A stretch of DNA of 64,000 nucleotides from Vibrio sinaloensis (GTDB taxonomy: Bacteria > Pseudomonadota > Gammaproteobacteria > Enterobacterales > Vibrionaceae), in NCBI RefSeq assembly GCF_023195835.1, contig NZ_CP096199.1, positions 620,001 to 684,000 on the forward strand, given 5' to 3'. Both the position numbers and the translations under genes were made by a program. Numbering within the stretch: position 1 is the first letter of the stretch; each line of letters opens with the position of its first letter. This document shows, piece after piece, positions 33,111-42,552 of the stretch. The notes under the pieces are model-generated. The model was not told the origin of the DNA and made no database searches. It saw only the letters and a program-made list of their open reading frames with translations.

Positions 33111-34244
33111 ATGAATCAAGAAAGCGGAAAAGCACCACAGTCTCAGACCGTGGTCGTAAAACTAGGTACCAGTGTTCTGACTGGTGGCACCTTGGCGTTA
33201 GACCGAGCTCATATGGTTGAGTTGGTTCGTCAGTGTGCAGAACTGAAAAAGCAAGGCCACTCTGTGGTGATGGTTTCGTCTGGCGCTATTGCCGCTGGGC
33301 GTGAGCACCTAGGCTATCCCGCATTGCCCAATTCTATGGCGAGTAAACAACTGTTGGCCGCCGTCGGACAAAGTCAATTGATCCAAACCTGGGAGTCGCT
33401 GTTTGCCATCTATGGATTAAAAATTGGCCAGATGCTACTCACGCGCGCCGATCTTGAAGATCGCGAACGCTTCCTTAATGCACGTGACACCATCAATGCT
33501 CTGGTTGAAAACGACATTATCCCTGTGGTCAATGAAAATGACGCGGTGGCGACCAGTGAAATAAAAGTCGGGGATAACGACAATCTCTCTGCTTTGGTTG
33601 GGATTTTATGTGGCGCAGACAAATTACTGCTACTGACCGATCAAAAAGGGCTGTTCACCGCAGACCCACGCAAAGATCCTAATGCTGAGTTGATCAAAGA
33701 AGTAAAAACCATCGACGACACTCTACGCAAAATTGCAGGCGGGAGTGGCACGACCTTGGGCACCGGTGGAATGGCCACCAAGCTTCAGGCGGCTGACATC
33801 GCTCGCCGCGCGGGGATTGAAGTCATTATCGCCGCCGGCAGTGCGCCGAATGTGGTGTTTGACTCCTTGGGTGACAATCCACAAGGTACGCGTTTTTTGC
33901 CATGTGAAGAAGCATTGGAAAACCGCAAACGTTGGATTTTAGCCGGACCAAGTGCCTCGGGCGATATCATGATTGATGATGGTGCGGTGAATGCGGTTGT
34001 CGGCACAGGCAGTAGCTTGCTCGCCAAAGGCTTAATCCATGTTGGTGGCGAGTTTGCCCGTGGTGATGTGGTACGCGTGACCGACAAGAAAGGCAAGCTG
34101 GTCGCCCGTGGCATCGCCAGTTACTCCAGTCAGGATATGGCGAAAATTGTCGGTAAACACAGCAAAGATATCATCGGTATATTAGGTTATGACTACGGTA
34201 ATGAAGTTCTTCACCGTGATGACATGGTCGTAATTCAGGAATAA
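33111..34244 (+). CDS. proB: Glutamate 5-kinase (with PUA domain)
   Basis: ProB phosphorylates glutamate in the first step of proline synthesis and is the feedback-inhibited enzyme. The 377-residue protein has the amino acid kinase domain ([12 protein letters not shown] near residue 16, [16 protein letters not shown], and [21 protein letters not shown] with the substrate residues) and a C-terminal PUA domain from about residue 285 ([14 protein letters not shown], then [17 protein letters not shown]). It is followed 12 bases later by proA and so forms the usual proBA operon. Confidence 0.96.
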   Translation: MNQESGKAPQSQTVVVKLGTSVLTGGTLALDRAHMVELVRQCAELKKQGHSVVMVSSGAIAAGREHLGYPALPNSMASKQLLAAVGQSQLIQTWESLFAIYGLKIGQMLLTRADLEDRERFLNARDTINALVENDIIPVVNENDAVATSEIKVGDNDNLSALVGILCGADKLLLLTDQKGLFTADPRKDPNAELIKEVKTIDDTLRKIAGGSGTTLGTGGMATKLQAADIARRAGIEVIIAAGSAPNVVFDSLGDNPQGTRFLPCEEALENRKRWILAGPSASGDIMIDDGAVNAVVGTGSSLLAKGLIHVGGEFARGDVVRVTDKKGKLVARGIASYSSQDMAKIVGKHSKDIIGILGYDYGNEVLHRDDMVVIQE

Positions 34245-34256
34245 AGGACAACAGGT

Positions 34257-35507
34257 ATGGAACTCATTTCTATGGGAAAAGCGGCCAAAGAGGCGGCTTT
34301 CCAACTCGCGACAGCTTCAACGGCTCAAAAGAATCAAGCTTTGGCCATCATTGCCGATGAACTACAAGCCAATGCTGCCACCATTTTACAGGCGAATAGT
34401 AAAGATATTGCGCTTGGCCGAGAGGCTGGCTTGAGTGAAGCGTTACTCGATCGTTTGCTGTTGAATGAAGAGCGCTTGACCGCTATCGCCAACGACGTGC
34501 GCAACGTGATTGGTCTTAACGATCCTGTTGGGAGTGAAATCGACAGCAAAGTGCTAGAAAACGGCATGTCGCTCTCTCGTCGCCGCGTGCCGCTCGGTGT
34601 GGTCGGGGTGATCTATGAAGCTCGTCCGAATGTCACCATCGACATTGCTGCGCTATGTTTAAAAACGGGCAATGCCAGCATTTTACGCGGCGGTAAAGAA
34701 ACCTTTTTCTCTAACATGGAGTTAGTCAAGGTTATCCAATCGGCATTGGCCAAAGCTAAGCTTCCTGCAGCATCGGTGCAGTACATTGAAAAGCCAGATC
34801 GTGAGCTGGTTTCTCAGTTGTTAAAACTGGACGATTACGTGGATATGATTATTCCTCGTGGCGGTGCGGGTCTACACAAGATGTGTAAAGAAAACAGTAC
34901 CATTCCCGTCATCATTGGTGGTTTTGGTATCAGCCATATCTTTGTCGATGAGAGCGCAGACCTGAAGAAGTCTCTTGAGGTGGTTGAAAACGCTAAAGTA
35001 CAGCGCCCATCAGCGTGTAACTCGCTGGATACCTTGTTAGTTCATCAAAACGTCGCCGCTGAGTTCTTGCCTATGCTCGCCACTCGTCTGAGTGACATAG
35101 TGGCATTGGTTGCCGAGCCAAAAGCGAAAGCACTGCTTGGCGAGGCGAAACAGTTGCGCGACGCAGCGGAAGGAGACTTCGACACGGAGTGGCTTAGCTA
35201 TACGCTTGGGGTCAAAGTGGTCGCAGACATCAATGAAGCGATTGACCATATGCGGGTACATAACGCAAGCCACTCAGATGCGATCATGACCAATAGCTTG
35301 GAAAACTCAGAGCGTTTCATCAACTCGGTGGGTTCGGCGGCAGTCTACGTGAACGCATCCACTCGTTTTACCGATGGCGCTCAGTTTGGTCTGGGGGCAG
35401 AGGTGGCGGTCTCAACCCAAAAGCTTCACGCTCGAGGGCCTATGGGGTTAGAGGAATTGACCAGCTACAAGTGGGTCGGCAAAGCCAACTACTTGCCGCG
35501 TAGTTAA
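34257..35507 (+). CDS. proA: Gamma-glutamyl phosphate reductase
   Basis: ProA reduces gamma-glutamyl phosphate to glutamate semialdehyde with NADPH. The 416-residue protein is an aldehyde dehydrogenase-like enzyme; [24 protein letters not shown] and [16 protein letters not shown] (with the catalytic cysteine) are conserved, and the C-terminal [20 protein letters not shown] is the family signature. The start follows AAAGGACAAC. It is the second gene of proBA and ends at a strong terminator. Confidence 0.96.
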   Translation: MELISMGKAAKEAAFQLATASTAQKNQALAIIADELQANAATILQANSKDIALGREAGLSEALLDRLLLNEERLTAIANDVRNVIGLNDPVGSEIDSKVLENGMSLSRRRVPLGVVGVIYEARPNVTIDIAALCLKTGNASILRGGKETFFSNMELVKVIQSALAKAKLPAASVQYIEKPDRELVSQLLKLDDYVDMIIPRGGAGLHKMCKENSTIPVIIGGFGISHIFVDESADLKKSLEVVENAKVQRPSACNSLDTLLVHQNVAAEFLPMLATRLSDIVALVAEPKAKALLGEAKQLRDAAEGDFDTEWLSYTLGVKVVADINEAIDHMRVHNASHSDAIMTNSLENSERFINSVGSAAVYVNASTRFTDGAQFGLGAEVAVSTQKLHARGPMGLEELTSYKWVGKANYLPRS

Positions 35508-35531
35508 CAAATCTCACCACACATCGATTGA

Positions 35532-35557
35532 AAAAGGGGCTAACTGGCCCCTTTTGC
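35532..35557 (+). terminator. Terminator of proBA
   Basis: AAAAGGGGC-TAACTG-GCCCCTTTT, nine perfect pairs. Confidence 0.9.
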
Positions 35558-35610
35558 TTTTCTTAGCTTTGCATATTCCGGTACACTGTGAGCATAGTTT
35601 TGGAGGTGAT

Positions 35611-36060
35611 ATGCATTGTCCTTTTTGTTCTGAGAACGACACTAAAGTCATTGATTCGCGCTTGGTTGCCGATGGTCATCAAGTGCGTCGTCGACGTCAA
35701 TGTCTTGCGTGTAGTGAGCGCTTCACGACATTTGAAACCGCTGAGCTGGTGATGCCGCGAGTCATAAAATCCAACGGCAACCGTGAGCCGTTCAATGAAG
35801 ATAAAATGGTTGGCGGTCTACAGAGAGCGCTGGAAAAACGTCCCGTCAGTGCGGATGCTGTGGATGTCGCCATCAGTATGATTAAGTCACAACTGCGTGC
35901 CACCGGAGAACGAGAAGTACCGAGTGAAATGATCGGTAACTTAGTGATGGATCAGCTCAAGGAGCTAGATAAAGTCGCCTACATTCGTTTTGCCTCTGTG
36001 TATCGGAGCTTCGAAGACATCCGTGAGTTTGGCGAAGAGATCGCAAGGCTCGAAGATTAG
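35611..36060 (+). CDS. nrdR: Transcriptional repressor NrdR
   Basis: NrdR is the zinc-finger and ATP-cone repressor of ribonucleotide reductase genes. The 149-residue product has the finger [17 protein letters not shown] plus CLACSERF, and the ATP-cone from about residue 49 ([18 protein letters not shown]). The start at 35611 follows a near-perfect Shine-Dalgarno GGAGGTGAT; an ORF beginning 57 bases earlier is rejected because the finger must be N-terminal. It leads a run of riboflavin genes, with ribD starting only 12 bases after it, a common arrangement in gamma-proteobacteria. Confidence 0.95.
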   Translation: MHCPFCSENDTKVIDSRLVADGHQVRRRRQCLACSERFTTFETAELVMPRVIKSNGNREPFNEDKMVGGLQRALEKRPVSADAVDVAISMIKSQLRATGEREVPSEMIGNLVMDQLKELDKVAYIRFASVYRSFEDIREFGEEIARLED

Positions 36061-36072
36061 TTGGACCCGACC

Positions 36073-37176
36073 ATGACTGCTTTTACCGCTACAGATTATC
36101 AGATTATGTCGCGTGCAATTAGCCTGGCTAAGCGCGGCGTTTATACCACGCCTCCTAACCCAAATGTCGGCTGCGTGATCGTTAAAGCAGGGGAGATTGT
36201 TGGCGAAGGTTTTCATTACCGAGCTGGCGAGCCTCATGCTGAAGTGCATGCGCTACGGATGGCGGGAGAAAAATCCGTTGGCGCAACGGCCTATGTCACC
36301 CTAGAGCCGTGTTCGCATTATGGACGCACGCCGCCTTGCGCCGAAGGCCTGATCAAAGCCAAAGTGGCAAAAGTGATTTGCGCCATGCAAGACCCAAATC
36401 CGCAAGTGGCAGGGCGTGGCATTCAAATGCTGCGTGATGCCGGAATTGACGTTGAAGTCGGATTGTTGGAGCAAGACGCCGTCAATCTCAACCCGGCCTT
36501 TATCAAGCGCATGCAAACGGGAATGCCGTTTGTGCAACTAAAAATGGCAGCCAGTCTGGATGGACAAACGGCGCTCGCGAATGGTCAAAGCCAATGGATT
36601 ACCGGTCCTCAAGCTCGCCAAGATGTGCAAAAGTTCCGCGCGCAAAGTGGTGCCATACTCTCCACCAGTAAAACGGTGATCGACGACAATGCTTCGCTCA
36701 ATGTCCGTTGGCAAGAGCTGCCTGAATCTGTACAAGCTCACTACCCAGAGTCGCAACTTCGTCAACCGATTCGAGTTATCCTCGACAGACAAGGCTTGCT
36801 AACCCCTGAGCTCAAGCTATTTCAAACTGCCGGAGAGCGTCTCGTCGTTGCTGCTGGTGGTGACGTTCAACTGCACGATGGGCAAAAAACGATCGATTTA
36901 ACCGCCACTTTCTCTGAGTTAACTCGTGAGCACAATATCAACCACCTATGGGTGGAAGCTGGGGCCACCTTGGCGTCAAGTTTAATCAAAGAGCGATTGG
37001 TCGATGAGATCGTGCTCTATTTAGCCCCTAAAATTATGGGCAGCGACGGTCGAGGGCTATTTGGTGCATTGGGCCTTGAATCGATGACGGATATCATCGA
37101 CCTTGATATCAAAGATGTTAGACAAGTTGGCAGCGATATTCGTATCACTGCCAGCGTTAGCTATAAAGATAAATAA
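36073..37176 (+). CDS. ribD: Bifunctional deaminase/reductase RibD (riboflavin synthesis)
   Basis: RibD deaminates and then reduces the pyrimidine intermediate of riboflavin synthesis. The 367-residue product equals the E. coli length with the ATG at 36073; an in-frame TTG at 36061 is less likely. The deaminase domain has the zinc motif HAEVHAL and, further on, LEPCSHYGRTPPC. The reductase domain begins near residue 150 (LKMAASLDGQTALANGQSQWITG). It lies between nrdR and ribE, with two bases to the latter. Confidence 0.95.
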   Translation: MTAFTATDYQIMSRAISLAKRGVYTTPPNPNVGCVIVKAGEIVGEGFHYRAGEPHAEVHALRMAGEKSVGATAYVTLEPCSHYGRTPPCAEGLIKAKVAKVICAMQDPNPQVAGRGIQMLRDAGIDVEVGLLEQDAVNLNPAFIKRMQTGMPFVQLKMAASLDGQTALANGQSQWITGPQARQDVQKFRAQSGAILSTSKTVIDDNASLNVRWQELPESVQAHYPESQLRQPIRVILDRQGLLTPELKLFQTAGERLVVAAGGDVQLHDGQKTIDLTATFSELTREHNINHLWVEAGATLASSLIKERLVDEIVLYLAPKIMGSDGRGLFGALGLESMTDIIDLDIKDVRQVGSDIRITASVSYKDK

Positions 37177-37178
37177 CC

Positions 37179-37829
37179 ATGTTTACAGGTATTATAGAAG
37201 CAGTGGGCACGCTCACTGCGATTACTCCGAAAGGAGAGGATATTAGCGTTACCGTTGAGGTGGGCAAGCTCGATATGTCTGACGTAAAATTGGGCGACAG
37301 TATTGCCACCAACGGCGTCTGTTTGACCGTGGTTGACTTCACTCAAACCAGTTACAGCGCCGATCTCTCACTCGAAACATTAAACAAAACCGGCTTTGCT
37401 CATTATCAAGCTGGCGACAAACTGAACCTAGAGAAAGCGATGTTACCTACTACCCGATTTGGTGGGCACATTGTGTCTGGTCACGTTGACGGTGTGGGTG
37501 AAATTGTTGAGCGCAACATGGTTGGACGTGCGATTGAATTTTGGGTCGCGATGCCTGCTGAGATCAGCAAATACGTGGCAGAAAAAGGCTCGATTACGGT
37601 TGATGGGATTAGCCTTACCGTCAATGCTCTACGCAAAAATGCATTTAAACTCACCATAGTTCCACATACGGGCGAAGAAACCACCATCGCGGATTTTAAC
37701 GTTGGACGTAAAGTGAATCTTGAAGTTGACGTTATGGCGCGCTACATGGAACAGTTACTTAATAGTCAGCAGCAGCCTGCGGAATCTCGTATTACGATGG
37801 AATTTTTACAACAAAACGGATTTGCTTAA
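37179..37829 (+). CDS. ribE: Riboflavin synthase alpha subunit
   Basis: This enzyme dismutates two lumazine molecules to riboflavin. The 216-residue protein is an internal duplication of two lumazine-binding barrels: the N-terminal MFTGIIEAVGTL and LGDSIATNGVCLTV, and the second repeat beginning HIVSGHVDGVGEI with SITVDGISLTVN. It follows ribD by two bases. The symbol ribE is used here for the synthase (called ribC in some E. coli literature). Confidence 0.95.
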   Translation: MFTGIIEAVGTLTAITPKGEDISVTVEVGKLDMSDVKLGDSIATNGVCLTVVDFTQTSYSADLSLETLNKTGFAHYQAGDKLNLEKAMLPTTRFGGHIVSGHVDGVGEIVERNMVGRAIEFWVAMPAEISKYVAEKGSITVDGISLTVNALRKNAFKLTIVPHTGEETTIADFNVGRKVNLEVDVMARYMEQLLNSQQQPAESRITMEFLQQNGFA

Positions 37830-37887
37830 GCCAATTTCCGCTCCGACAAATTTATTCGCCGCTAGAAGCCAATGAAGGAATAACAAG

Positions 37888-38997
37888 ATGCCAATTAGTA
37901 CGCCACAAGAGATTATTGAAGATATTCGCCTGGGAAAAATGGTTATCCTGATGGATGATGAAGACCGTGAAAACGAGGGTGACTTAATTATGGCGGCTGA
38001 GCATGTGACGCCCGAAGCCATTAACTTTATGGCGACTCATGGCCGCGGGTTGATTTGCTTAACCATGACTAAAGAACGTTGTGAGCGTTTGGGTTTGCCG
38101 CCAATGGTGCAAGACAATAATGCCCAGTACACCACCAACTTTACGGTGTCGATTGAGGCAGCAGAAGGTGTCACGACAGGGATCTCAGCGGCCGATCGCG
38201 CTCGCACGGTTCAAGCTGCTGTCGCCAAAGATGCCAAAGCGGCTGACTTGGTTCAGCCTGGGCACATTTTTCCTTTGGCGGCTCAAGAGGGTGGAGTGTT
38301 GACTCGAGCAGGTCATACTGAAGCGGGCTGCGACTTGGCACGTCTTGCTGGCTGTGAGCCAGCGGGTGTGATAGTCGAAATTCTTAACGACGATGGCACT
38401 ATGGCTCGTCGTCCAGATTTGGAAATTTTCGCCGAAAAACATGGCGTTAAATTAGGCACAATCGCCGACCTTATCGAATATCGCAATAACACCGAAACCA
38501 CGATTGAGCGAGTGGCGCAGTGCAAACTGCCTACGGAATTTGGCGAGTTCGATTTAGTCACCTATCGTGACGTGATCGATAATCAAATTCATTATGCGCT
38601 ATGCAAAGGCGATCTCACCGATCAAGCGCCACTGGTTCGTGTTCACCTGCAAGACACCTTTACCGACTTATTGCACAGTGACCGTAATGCTGAGCGTAGC
38701 TGGACTTTAGACAAAGCGATGCAGCGTATTGGTCGTGATGGTGGCGTGTTGGTTATCCTAGGTAATGAAGAGTCGACAGACTTATTGATTCATCGTGTCA
38801 AGATGTTTGAGGCTCAGGATAAAGGCGACGCGCCAACATTGGCGAAAAAGCAAGGCACATCTCGTCGTGTTGGTGTCGGATCGCAGATTCTCGCCGACCT
38901 TGGTGTCCATGATATGCGTCTACTCTCTTCGGCAAGTAAGAAATATCATGCATTAGGAGGCTTTGGTCTCAACGTGGTGGAATACGTGTGTGAGTAA
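37888..38997 (+). CDS. ribBX: RibBX: DHBP synthase fused to a degenerate GTP cyclohydrolase II-like domain
   Basis: A 369-residue fusion. The N-terminal half is 3,4-dihydroxy-2-butanone 4-phosphate synthase with the acidic loop [13 protein letters not shown] and the [17 protein letters not shown] motif, and should be active. The C-terminal half is related to GTP cyclohydrolase II but lacks the three zinc cysteines: the place of SECLTGD reads LQDTFTD, and the RCDCG region reads NAERSW. This is the RibBX variant described in several proteobacteria, in which the second domain is not a working cyclohydrolase. A separate ribA must therefore exist elsewhere. Confidence 0.88.
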   Translation: MPISTPQEIIEDIRLGKMVILMDDEDRENEGDLIMAAEHVTPEAINFMATHGRGLICLTMTKERCERLGLPPMVQDNNAQYTTNFTVSIEAAEGVTTGISAADRARTVQAAVAKDAKAADLVQPGHIFPLAAQEGGVLTRAGHTEAGCDLARLAGCEPAGVIVEILNDDGTMARRPDLEIFAEKHGVKLGTIADLIEYRNNTETTIERVAQCKLPTEFGEFDLVTYRDVIDNQIHYALCKGDLTDQAPLVRVHLQDTFTDLLHSDRNAERSWTLDKAMQRIGRDGGVLVILGNEESTDLLIHRVKMFEAQDKGDAPTLAKKQGTSRRVGVGSQILADLGVHDMRLLSSASKKYHALGGFGLNVVEYVCE

Positions 38998-39168
38998 TCA
39001 CTAACAGGTGGCTTAGGTTTAAGAGGGCAAATGTTTGATCATTTGCTCTCTTTGTTTTCAATCTGCCCGGAACCGCGGGGCAATGCTAAATTTCCATTAG
39101 ATATTGCTCACAGATTTGTGCTAGAATCCGGCGATTCTCACTTGATGAACATAGTTAAAGGAAGGCTT

Positions 39169-39639
39169 ATGAAAGTGATCGAGGGTGGCTTCCCAGCGCC
39201 AAACGCAAAAATTGCTATCGTTATTTCTCGTTTCAACAGTTTTATTAACGAAAGTCTATTGTCTGGTGCAATCGATACTTTAAAACGCCATGGCCAAGTA
39301 AGCGAAGATAACATCACAGTGGTTCGCTGCCCAGGTGCAGTAGAATTACCTCTAGTGGCGCAACGTGTTGCAAAAACTGGAAAATTCGATGCCATCGTAT
39401 CGCTTGGTACAGTCATCCGCGGCGGTACACCGCATTTTGACTATGTTTGTAGTGAATGTAATAAAGGTCTGGCACAAGTGTCTCTGGAGTTTAGCCTTCC
39501 AGTCGCATTCGGTGTATTGACCGTTGATACTATTGATCAAGCTATTGAGCGCGCAGGAACCAAGGCTGGTAATAAAGGTGCAGAGGCTGCACTGAGCGCA
39601 CTTGAAATGATTAACGTTCTTTCAGAAATCGATTCCTAA
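39169..39639 (+). CDS. ribH: 6,7-dimethyl-8-ribityllumazine synthase
   Basis: RibH condenses the RibB and RibD products to the direct precursor of riboflavin. The ATG at 39169 follows AAGGAAGGC and gives [20 protein letters not shown] and 156 residues; an ORF reaching 138 bases further upstream is rejected. The conserved substrate segments [12 protein letters not shown] and [17 protein letters not shown] are present, as is [17 protein letters not shown]. Its stop overlaps the nusB start (TAATG), the classic ribH-nusB coupling. Confidence 0.95.
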   Translation: MKVIEGGFPAPNAKIAIVISRFNSFINESLLSGAIDTLKRHGQVSEDNITVVRCPGAVELPLVAQRVAKTGKFDAIVSLGTVIRGGTPHFDYVCSECNKGLAQVSLEFSLPVAFGVLTVDTIDQAIERAGTKAGNKGAEAALSALEMINVLSEIDS

Positions 39640-40106
39640 TGGGGGCCAGTGTGAAACCAGCCGCACGTCGTAATGCACGTCGATTCGCTTTGCAAGCGAT
39701 CTACTCTTGGCAAATTACTAAAGAAAATGTTGCTACGATTGAAGAGCAATTTTTATCAGGTGGCAAGTATGATGAAGAAGAGCATCATGCTCAAGAGCCA
39801 GCACTTTCTGCGCCAGACACAGATGTTGCATACTTCCGTGACCTACTAACAGGTGTTGTGCTAAGTCACACAGAACTAGACAGTAAGATTCGTCCATACA
39901 CCGCACGTCCAATGCAAGATTTGGACATGATGGAGCTGGCACTGCTTCGTCTTGCTATGTATGAAATGACGCGTCGTGAAGATGTCCCTTACAAAGTGGT
40001 TATCAACGAAGCGATTGAGCTTGCAAAAGTGTTCGCTGCAGAAGATAGTCATAAGTTCGTCAACGGTGTGCTAGATAAAGCAGCACCGCATGTACGTAAG
40101 AAATAA
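39639..40106 (+). CDS. nusB: Transcription antitermination factor NusB
   Basis: NusB binds boxA RNA with NusE (S10) and promotes full-length rRNA transcription. The 155-residue all-helical protein begins [20 protein letters not shown], the arginine-rich family start, and contains [16 protein letters not shown] and [17 protein letters not shown]. It overlaps the ribH stop and closes the ribD-ribE-ribBX-ribH-nusB group. A strong terminator separates it from thiL, which follows on the same strand. Confidence 0.95.
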   Translation: MGASVKPAARRNARRFALQAIYSWQITKENVATIEEQFLSGGKYDEEEHHAQEPALSAPDTDVAYFRDLLTGVVLSHTELDSKIRPYTARPMQDLDMMELALLRLAMYEMTRREDVPYKVVINEAIELAKVFAAEDSHKFVNGVLDKAAPHVRKK

Positions 40107-40120
40107 TCGATTTTGATTAC

Positions 40121-40149
40121 AAAAAGGTCAGCATATGCTGACCTTTTTT
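40121..40149 (+). terminator. Terminator of the rib-nusB operon
   Basis: AAAAAGGTCAGC-ATAT-GCTGACCTTTTT, twelve perfect pairs. Confidence 0.93.
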
Positions 40150-40183
40150 ATGTCCAAACATTCAAAAGTTTAATGGTCATCGT

Positions 40184-41149
40184 ATGTCGGGTGAATTTAA
40201 TCTGATTGAAAAGTATTTTGTAAACCGTCAGAAGCAGCGAAAAGACGTGATTCTCGCTGCGGGTGATGATTGTGCCTTGGTTAAGGTGCCAGAAAACCTT
40301 TCTGTGGCGATCAGCACCGATACCTTAGTGGCAGGGACTCACTTTCTTGCCGATGCAAACCCTGCTTGGGTTGCGCACAAAGCGTTGGCCTCTAACATTA
40401 GTGACCTTGCAGCGATGGGGGCGACTCCGAGCTGGGTCTCCCTTGCATTGACGATGCCAGAGCCGGATGAAGCCTGGCTCGCCCCATTCTGCCGCGCATT
40501 TTTTGAACTGGCGGATTACTATGGCGTCCAATTGATTGGTGGCGATACCACCAAAGGACCGCTCTGTATTACCTTAACCGTTCAGGGATTGGTTGATGCA
40601 GATAAAGCGCTGCGCCGAGACGGGGCTAACATTGGAGATTGGGTCTATGTCAGCGGAGAGCTGGGTGACAGTAAGGCTGGTCTGGACGTTATACTCGATA
40701 ACGACTTGCGCACTAAGCCCTTTGCTGAGCTGCTGGAGCAGCGTCACTACCTAGCTACACCACGAGTACTGGTTGGCCAAGCGTTGCTGAATCTGGCCAG
40801 CTCGGCCATCGATATCTCTGACGGTCTGATTTCGGACATTCAGCATATTTTGCAGCGCTCTAAGGTGGGAGCCAGCCTTGACGTTGCCCAGCTTCCTGTT
40901 TCTAATGAACTTATTCAGTTTGTCGGCAGTACAGTGGCTGCGCAGCAGTATGCACTTACCAGTGGTGAAGAGTATGAGCTTTTCTTTACGGTACCGGAGC
41001 AAAATAAAGGCTCGATTGAGAGTGCACTCGCGCATTGTGGCGCTAAGATCACATGTATCGGGCAAATTCGCCCTCAAGGTACTTTTGAGTTGCATAATAG
41101 CGGCCAACCCGTCGACTGGCATCTAAGCGGCTACGATCATTTCAAATAA
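40184..41149 (+). CDS. thiL: Thiamine-monophosphate kinase
   Basis: ThiL makes the cofactor thiamine diphosphate from the monophosphate. The 321-residue protein has the early GDDCALV motif, STDTLVAGTHFL, KALASNISDLAAMGATP and GGDTTKGPL, which bind Mg-ATP and substrate in this PurM-like fold, and SSAIDISDGLISD further on. It follows nusB across a terminator and precedes pgpA by 13 bases, forming a thiL-pgpA pair as in E. coli. No thiamine riboswitch is visible in the 35-bp gap upstream of it. Confidence 0.95.
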   Translation: MSGEFNLIEKYFVNRQKQRKDVILAAGDDCALVKVPENLSVAISTDTLVAGTHFLADANPAWVAHKALASNISDLAAMGATPSWVSLALTMPEPDEAWLAPFCRAFFELADYYGVQLIGGDTTKGPLCITLTVQGLVDADKALRRDGANIGDWVYVSGELGDSKAGLDVILDNDLRTKPFAELLEQRHYLATPRVLVGQALLNLASSAIDISDGLISDIQHILQRSKVGASLDVAQLPVSNELIQFVGSTVAAQQYALTSGEEYELFFTVPEQNKGSIESALAHCGAKITCIGQIRPQGTFELHNSGQPVDWHLSGYDHFK

Positions 41150-41162
41150 GACACAACCAGCT

Positions 41163-41669
41163 ATGACAAATCCTCTTTCACTTCTCTGTTTAAAAAATCC
41201 TTGGCACTTATTGGCGACAGGCTTTGGCAGCGGTTTATCGCCGGTGATTCCTGGCACTATGGGTACCTTAGCGGCGATACCCTTTTATCTGCTGCTGGTG
41301 CAACTGCCGCTACCACTCTATATTGTCGCCGTGGTTCTCTCTTGTGTGGTTGGCATCAAGATTTGTCAGGTCACCTCAGACGATATGGGTGTTCATGATC
41401 ATGGCTCTATTGTCTGGGATGAGTTCGCTGGCTTTTGGATTACCATGTTAGTGGTGCCGCTATTCAACTTATCTGCATTTGACTGGAAATGGCTACTCAC
41501 TGGGTTTGTCTTGTTTCGTTTCTTCGACATGGTAAAACCTTGGCCAATAGGCTGGCTGGATAAGCGTGTCCATGGTGGTTTAGGCATTATGGTCGATGAC
41601 ATCGTTGCCGGTGTGATGGCAGGCGTTGCGCTTTATTTAGTGGGTAAGTACGCAGGTTGGCTTGTTTAA
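41163..41669 (+). CDS. pgpA: Phosphatidylglycerophosphatase A
   Basis: PgpA removes the phosphate from phosphatidylglycerophosphate to give phosphatidylglycerol at the inner membrane. The 168-residue product has the family motifs GFGSGLSPVIPGTMGTLAA and IVWDEFAGFW, and the end segment GIMVDDIVAGVMAGVA. Three or four hydrophobic helices are visible. It is the second gene of thiL-pgpA. The region after it is repeat-rich and holds no plus-strand terminator of standard form. Confidence 0.93.
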   Translation: MTNPLSLLCLKNPWHLLATGFGSGLSPVIPGTMGTLAAIPFYLLLVQLPLPLYIVAVVLSCVVGIKICQVTSDDMGVHDHGSIVWDEFAGFWITMLVVPLFNLSAFDWKWLLTGFVLFRFFDMVKPWPIGWLDKRVHGGLGIMVDDIVAGVMAGVALYLVGKYAGWLV

Positions 41670-41701
41670 ATAAAGTTGCTAGTTCCTAGAGCGCTTTGCT
41701 T

Positions 41702-41770
41702 CGAGACCGGGCTTCGCCCTGCGAGAATCTAGCATGCTTCGCTCCGAGAACGGACTTCGTCCTTCGAGAG
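41702..41770 (+). repeat. Two copies of a small hairpin repeat
   Basis: Two related units of about 26 bases (41702-41727 and 41745-41770) share CGAGAnCGG-CTTCG-CCTnCGAGA. Each forms a tight hairpin, GGGCTTCGCCC in one and GGACTTCGTCC in the other. The one stem difference is compensated (G-C to A-T), which supports a folded element. Confidence 0.6.
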
Positions 41771-41848
41771 ATGCTTGTGATGAGTGCGTCGAAAGTTGCC
41801 AGCAGTACTGGCTTGTGTTTAAGTTTAATTATTTGAATTAAAAAGAAA

Positions 41849-41873
41849 AGGCTTGACGTATACCGTCAAGCCT
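41849..41873 (-). terminator. Terminator of the UPF0325 gene
   Basis: AGGCTTGACG-TATAC-CGTCAAGCCT, ten perfect pairs; on the minus strand it is followed by TTTTCTTTTT. It lies beyond the heptanucleotide tract, which is therefore transcribed. Confidence 0.85.
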
Positions 41874-41882
41874 AACAAGATT

Positions 41883-42033
41883 TTCTCGCTTCTCGCTTCT
41901 CGCTTCTCGCTTCTCGCTTCTCGCTTCTCGCTTCTCGCTTCTCGCTTCTCGCTTCTCGCTTCTCGCTTCTCGCTTCTCGCTTCTCGCTTCTCGCTTCTCG
42001 CTTCTCGCTTCTCGCTTCTCGCTTCTCGCTTCT
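41883..42033. repeat. Heptanucleotide tandem repeat (TTCTCGC), about 21.6 copies
   Basis: Twenty-one perfect copies of TTCTCGC plus a partial copy, without interruption. Because seven is not a multiple of three, every plus-strand frame reads Ser-Leu-Leu-Ala-Ser-Arg-Phe repeats, which explains an open frame here that is not a gene. The tract starts within the stop codon of the UPF0325 gene on the minus strand and lies before its terminator, so it is the 3' untranslated part of that mRNA, as (GCGAGAA)n. Such tracts change length by slippage. Confidence 0.97.
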
Positions 42034-42415
42034 ATTTCAGCTTCTCTAAATCTGCTTCAATCTCAGCAATTTTACTCGAAACGACTTTTTCTAGATGACG
42101 TAAATCGGACAGAACTTTCTGTTTGATATCCGTTTCTGATGGTTGATGCGGTTTGGTCAGTTGGTTGAGTTCGTCGATGACCAGAGTCAGGTTGCGGTTG
42201 ATTTCTGTGACTTCTTTGTACTGGTGACTGCCACTGTCGACCAGAACGTTTTTTGTTTGTCGTGGGTATTTAAACTTCACGCTTTTCGCAAACAATTCCC
42301 CTTTTTGTTTGTGAAAATAGATCTTTAACACATCCTTGTGCGCTTCTTGGCGGAGTGAATAGCGCTCAATTTGTTTAGGATCATGAATACCTAAACCTGT
42401 GAGGTGTGGATACAT
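42032..42415 (-). CDS. yaeH: UPF0325 (YaeH-like, DUF3461) family protein
   Basis: A 127-residue cytoplasmic protein of the family that includes E. coli YaeH. Conserved stretches are the start [21 protein letters not shown], the [13 protein letters not shown] segment, [15 protein letters not shown] and the ending [12 protein letters not shown]. The function is unknown. In E. coli the gene lies close to glnD and dapD; here it is downstream of glnD on the same strand with 137 bases between. Its stop codon TAG abuts a long heptanucleotide repeat, so a slippage event reaching the stop could extend the protein with an Arg/Glu/Ala/Ser-rich tail. Confidence 0.9.
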   Translation of the reverse strand: MYPHLTGLGIHDPKQIERYSLRQEAHKDVLKIYFHKQKGELFAKSVKFKYPRQTKNVLVDSGSHQYKEVTEINRNLTLVIDELNQLTKPHQPSETDIKQKVLSDLRHLEKVVSSKIAEIEADLEKLK

Positions 42416-42552
42416 AGGCTACCTCTATTGTGTTGTTGTAATACTCTCAGAAAGTCTGCTCTGAGAATGACCAATCACCTATAATGTAGCAGCCTATGAT
42501 CGTGGTAGACAGCGCTTTTTCGGCCAAGTTTATAACTTGTGCTCTTGATCGC

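Noticed and set aside
37830..37887. FMN riboswitch in front of ribBX
   Set aside because: The gap is 58 bases, far too short for the aptamer, and no conserved FMN element was seen elsewhere in the riboflavin operon.
41853..42098. Plus-strand open frame with repeating Ser-Leu-Leu-Ala-Ser-Arg-Phe units
   Set aside because: It is produced entirely by the heptanucleotide tract, which is open in every frame; it overlaps the UPF0325 gene and its terminator and lacks a credible ribosome site.
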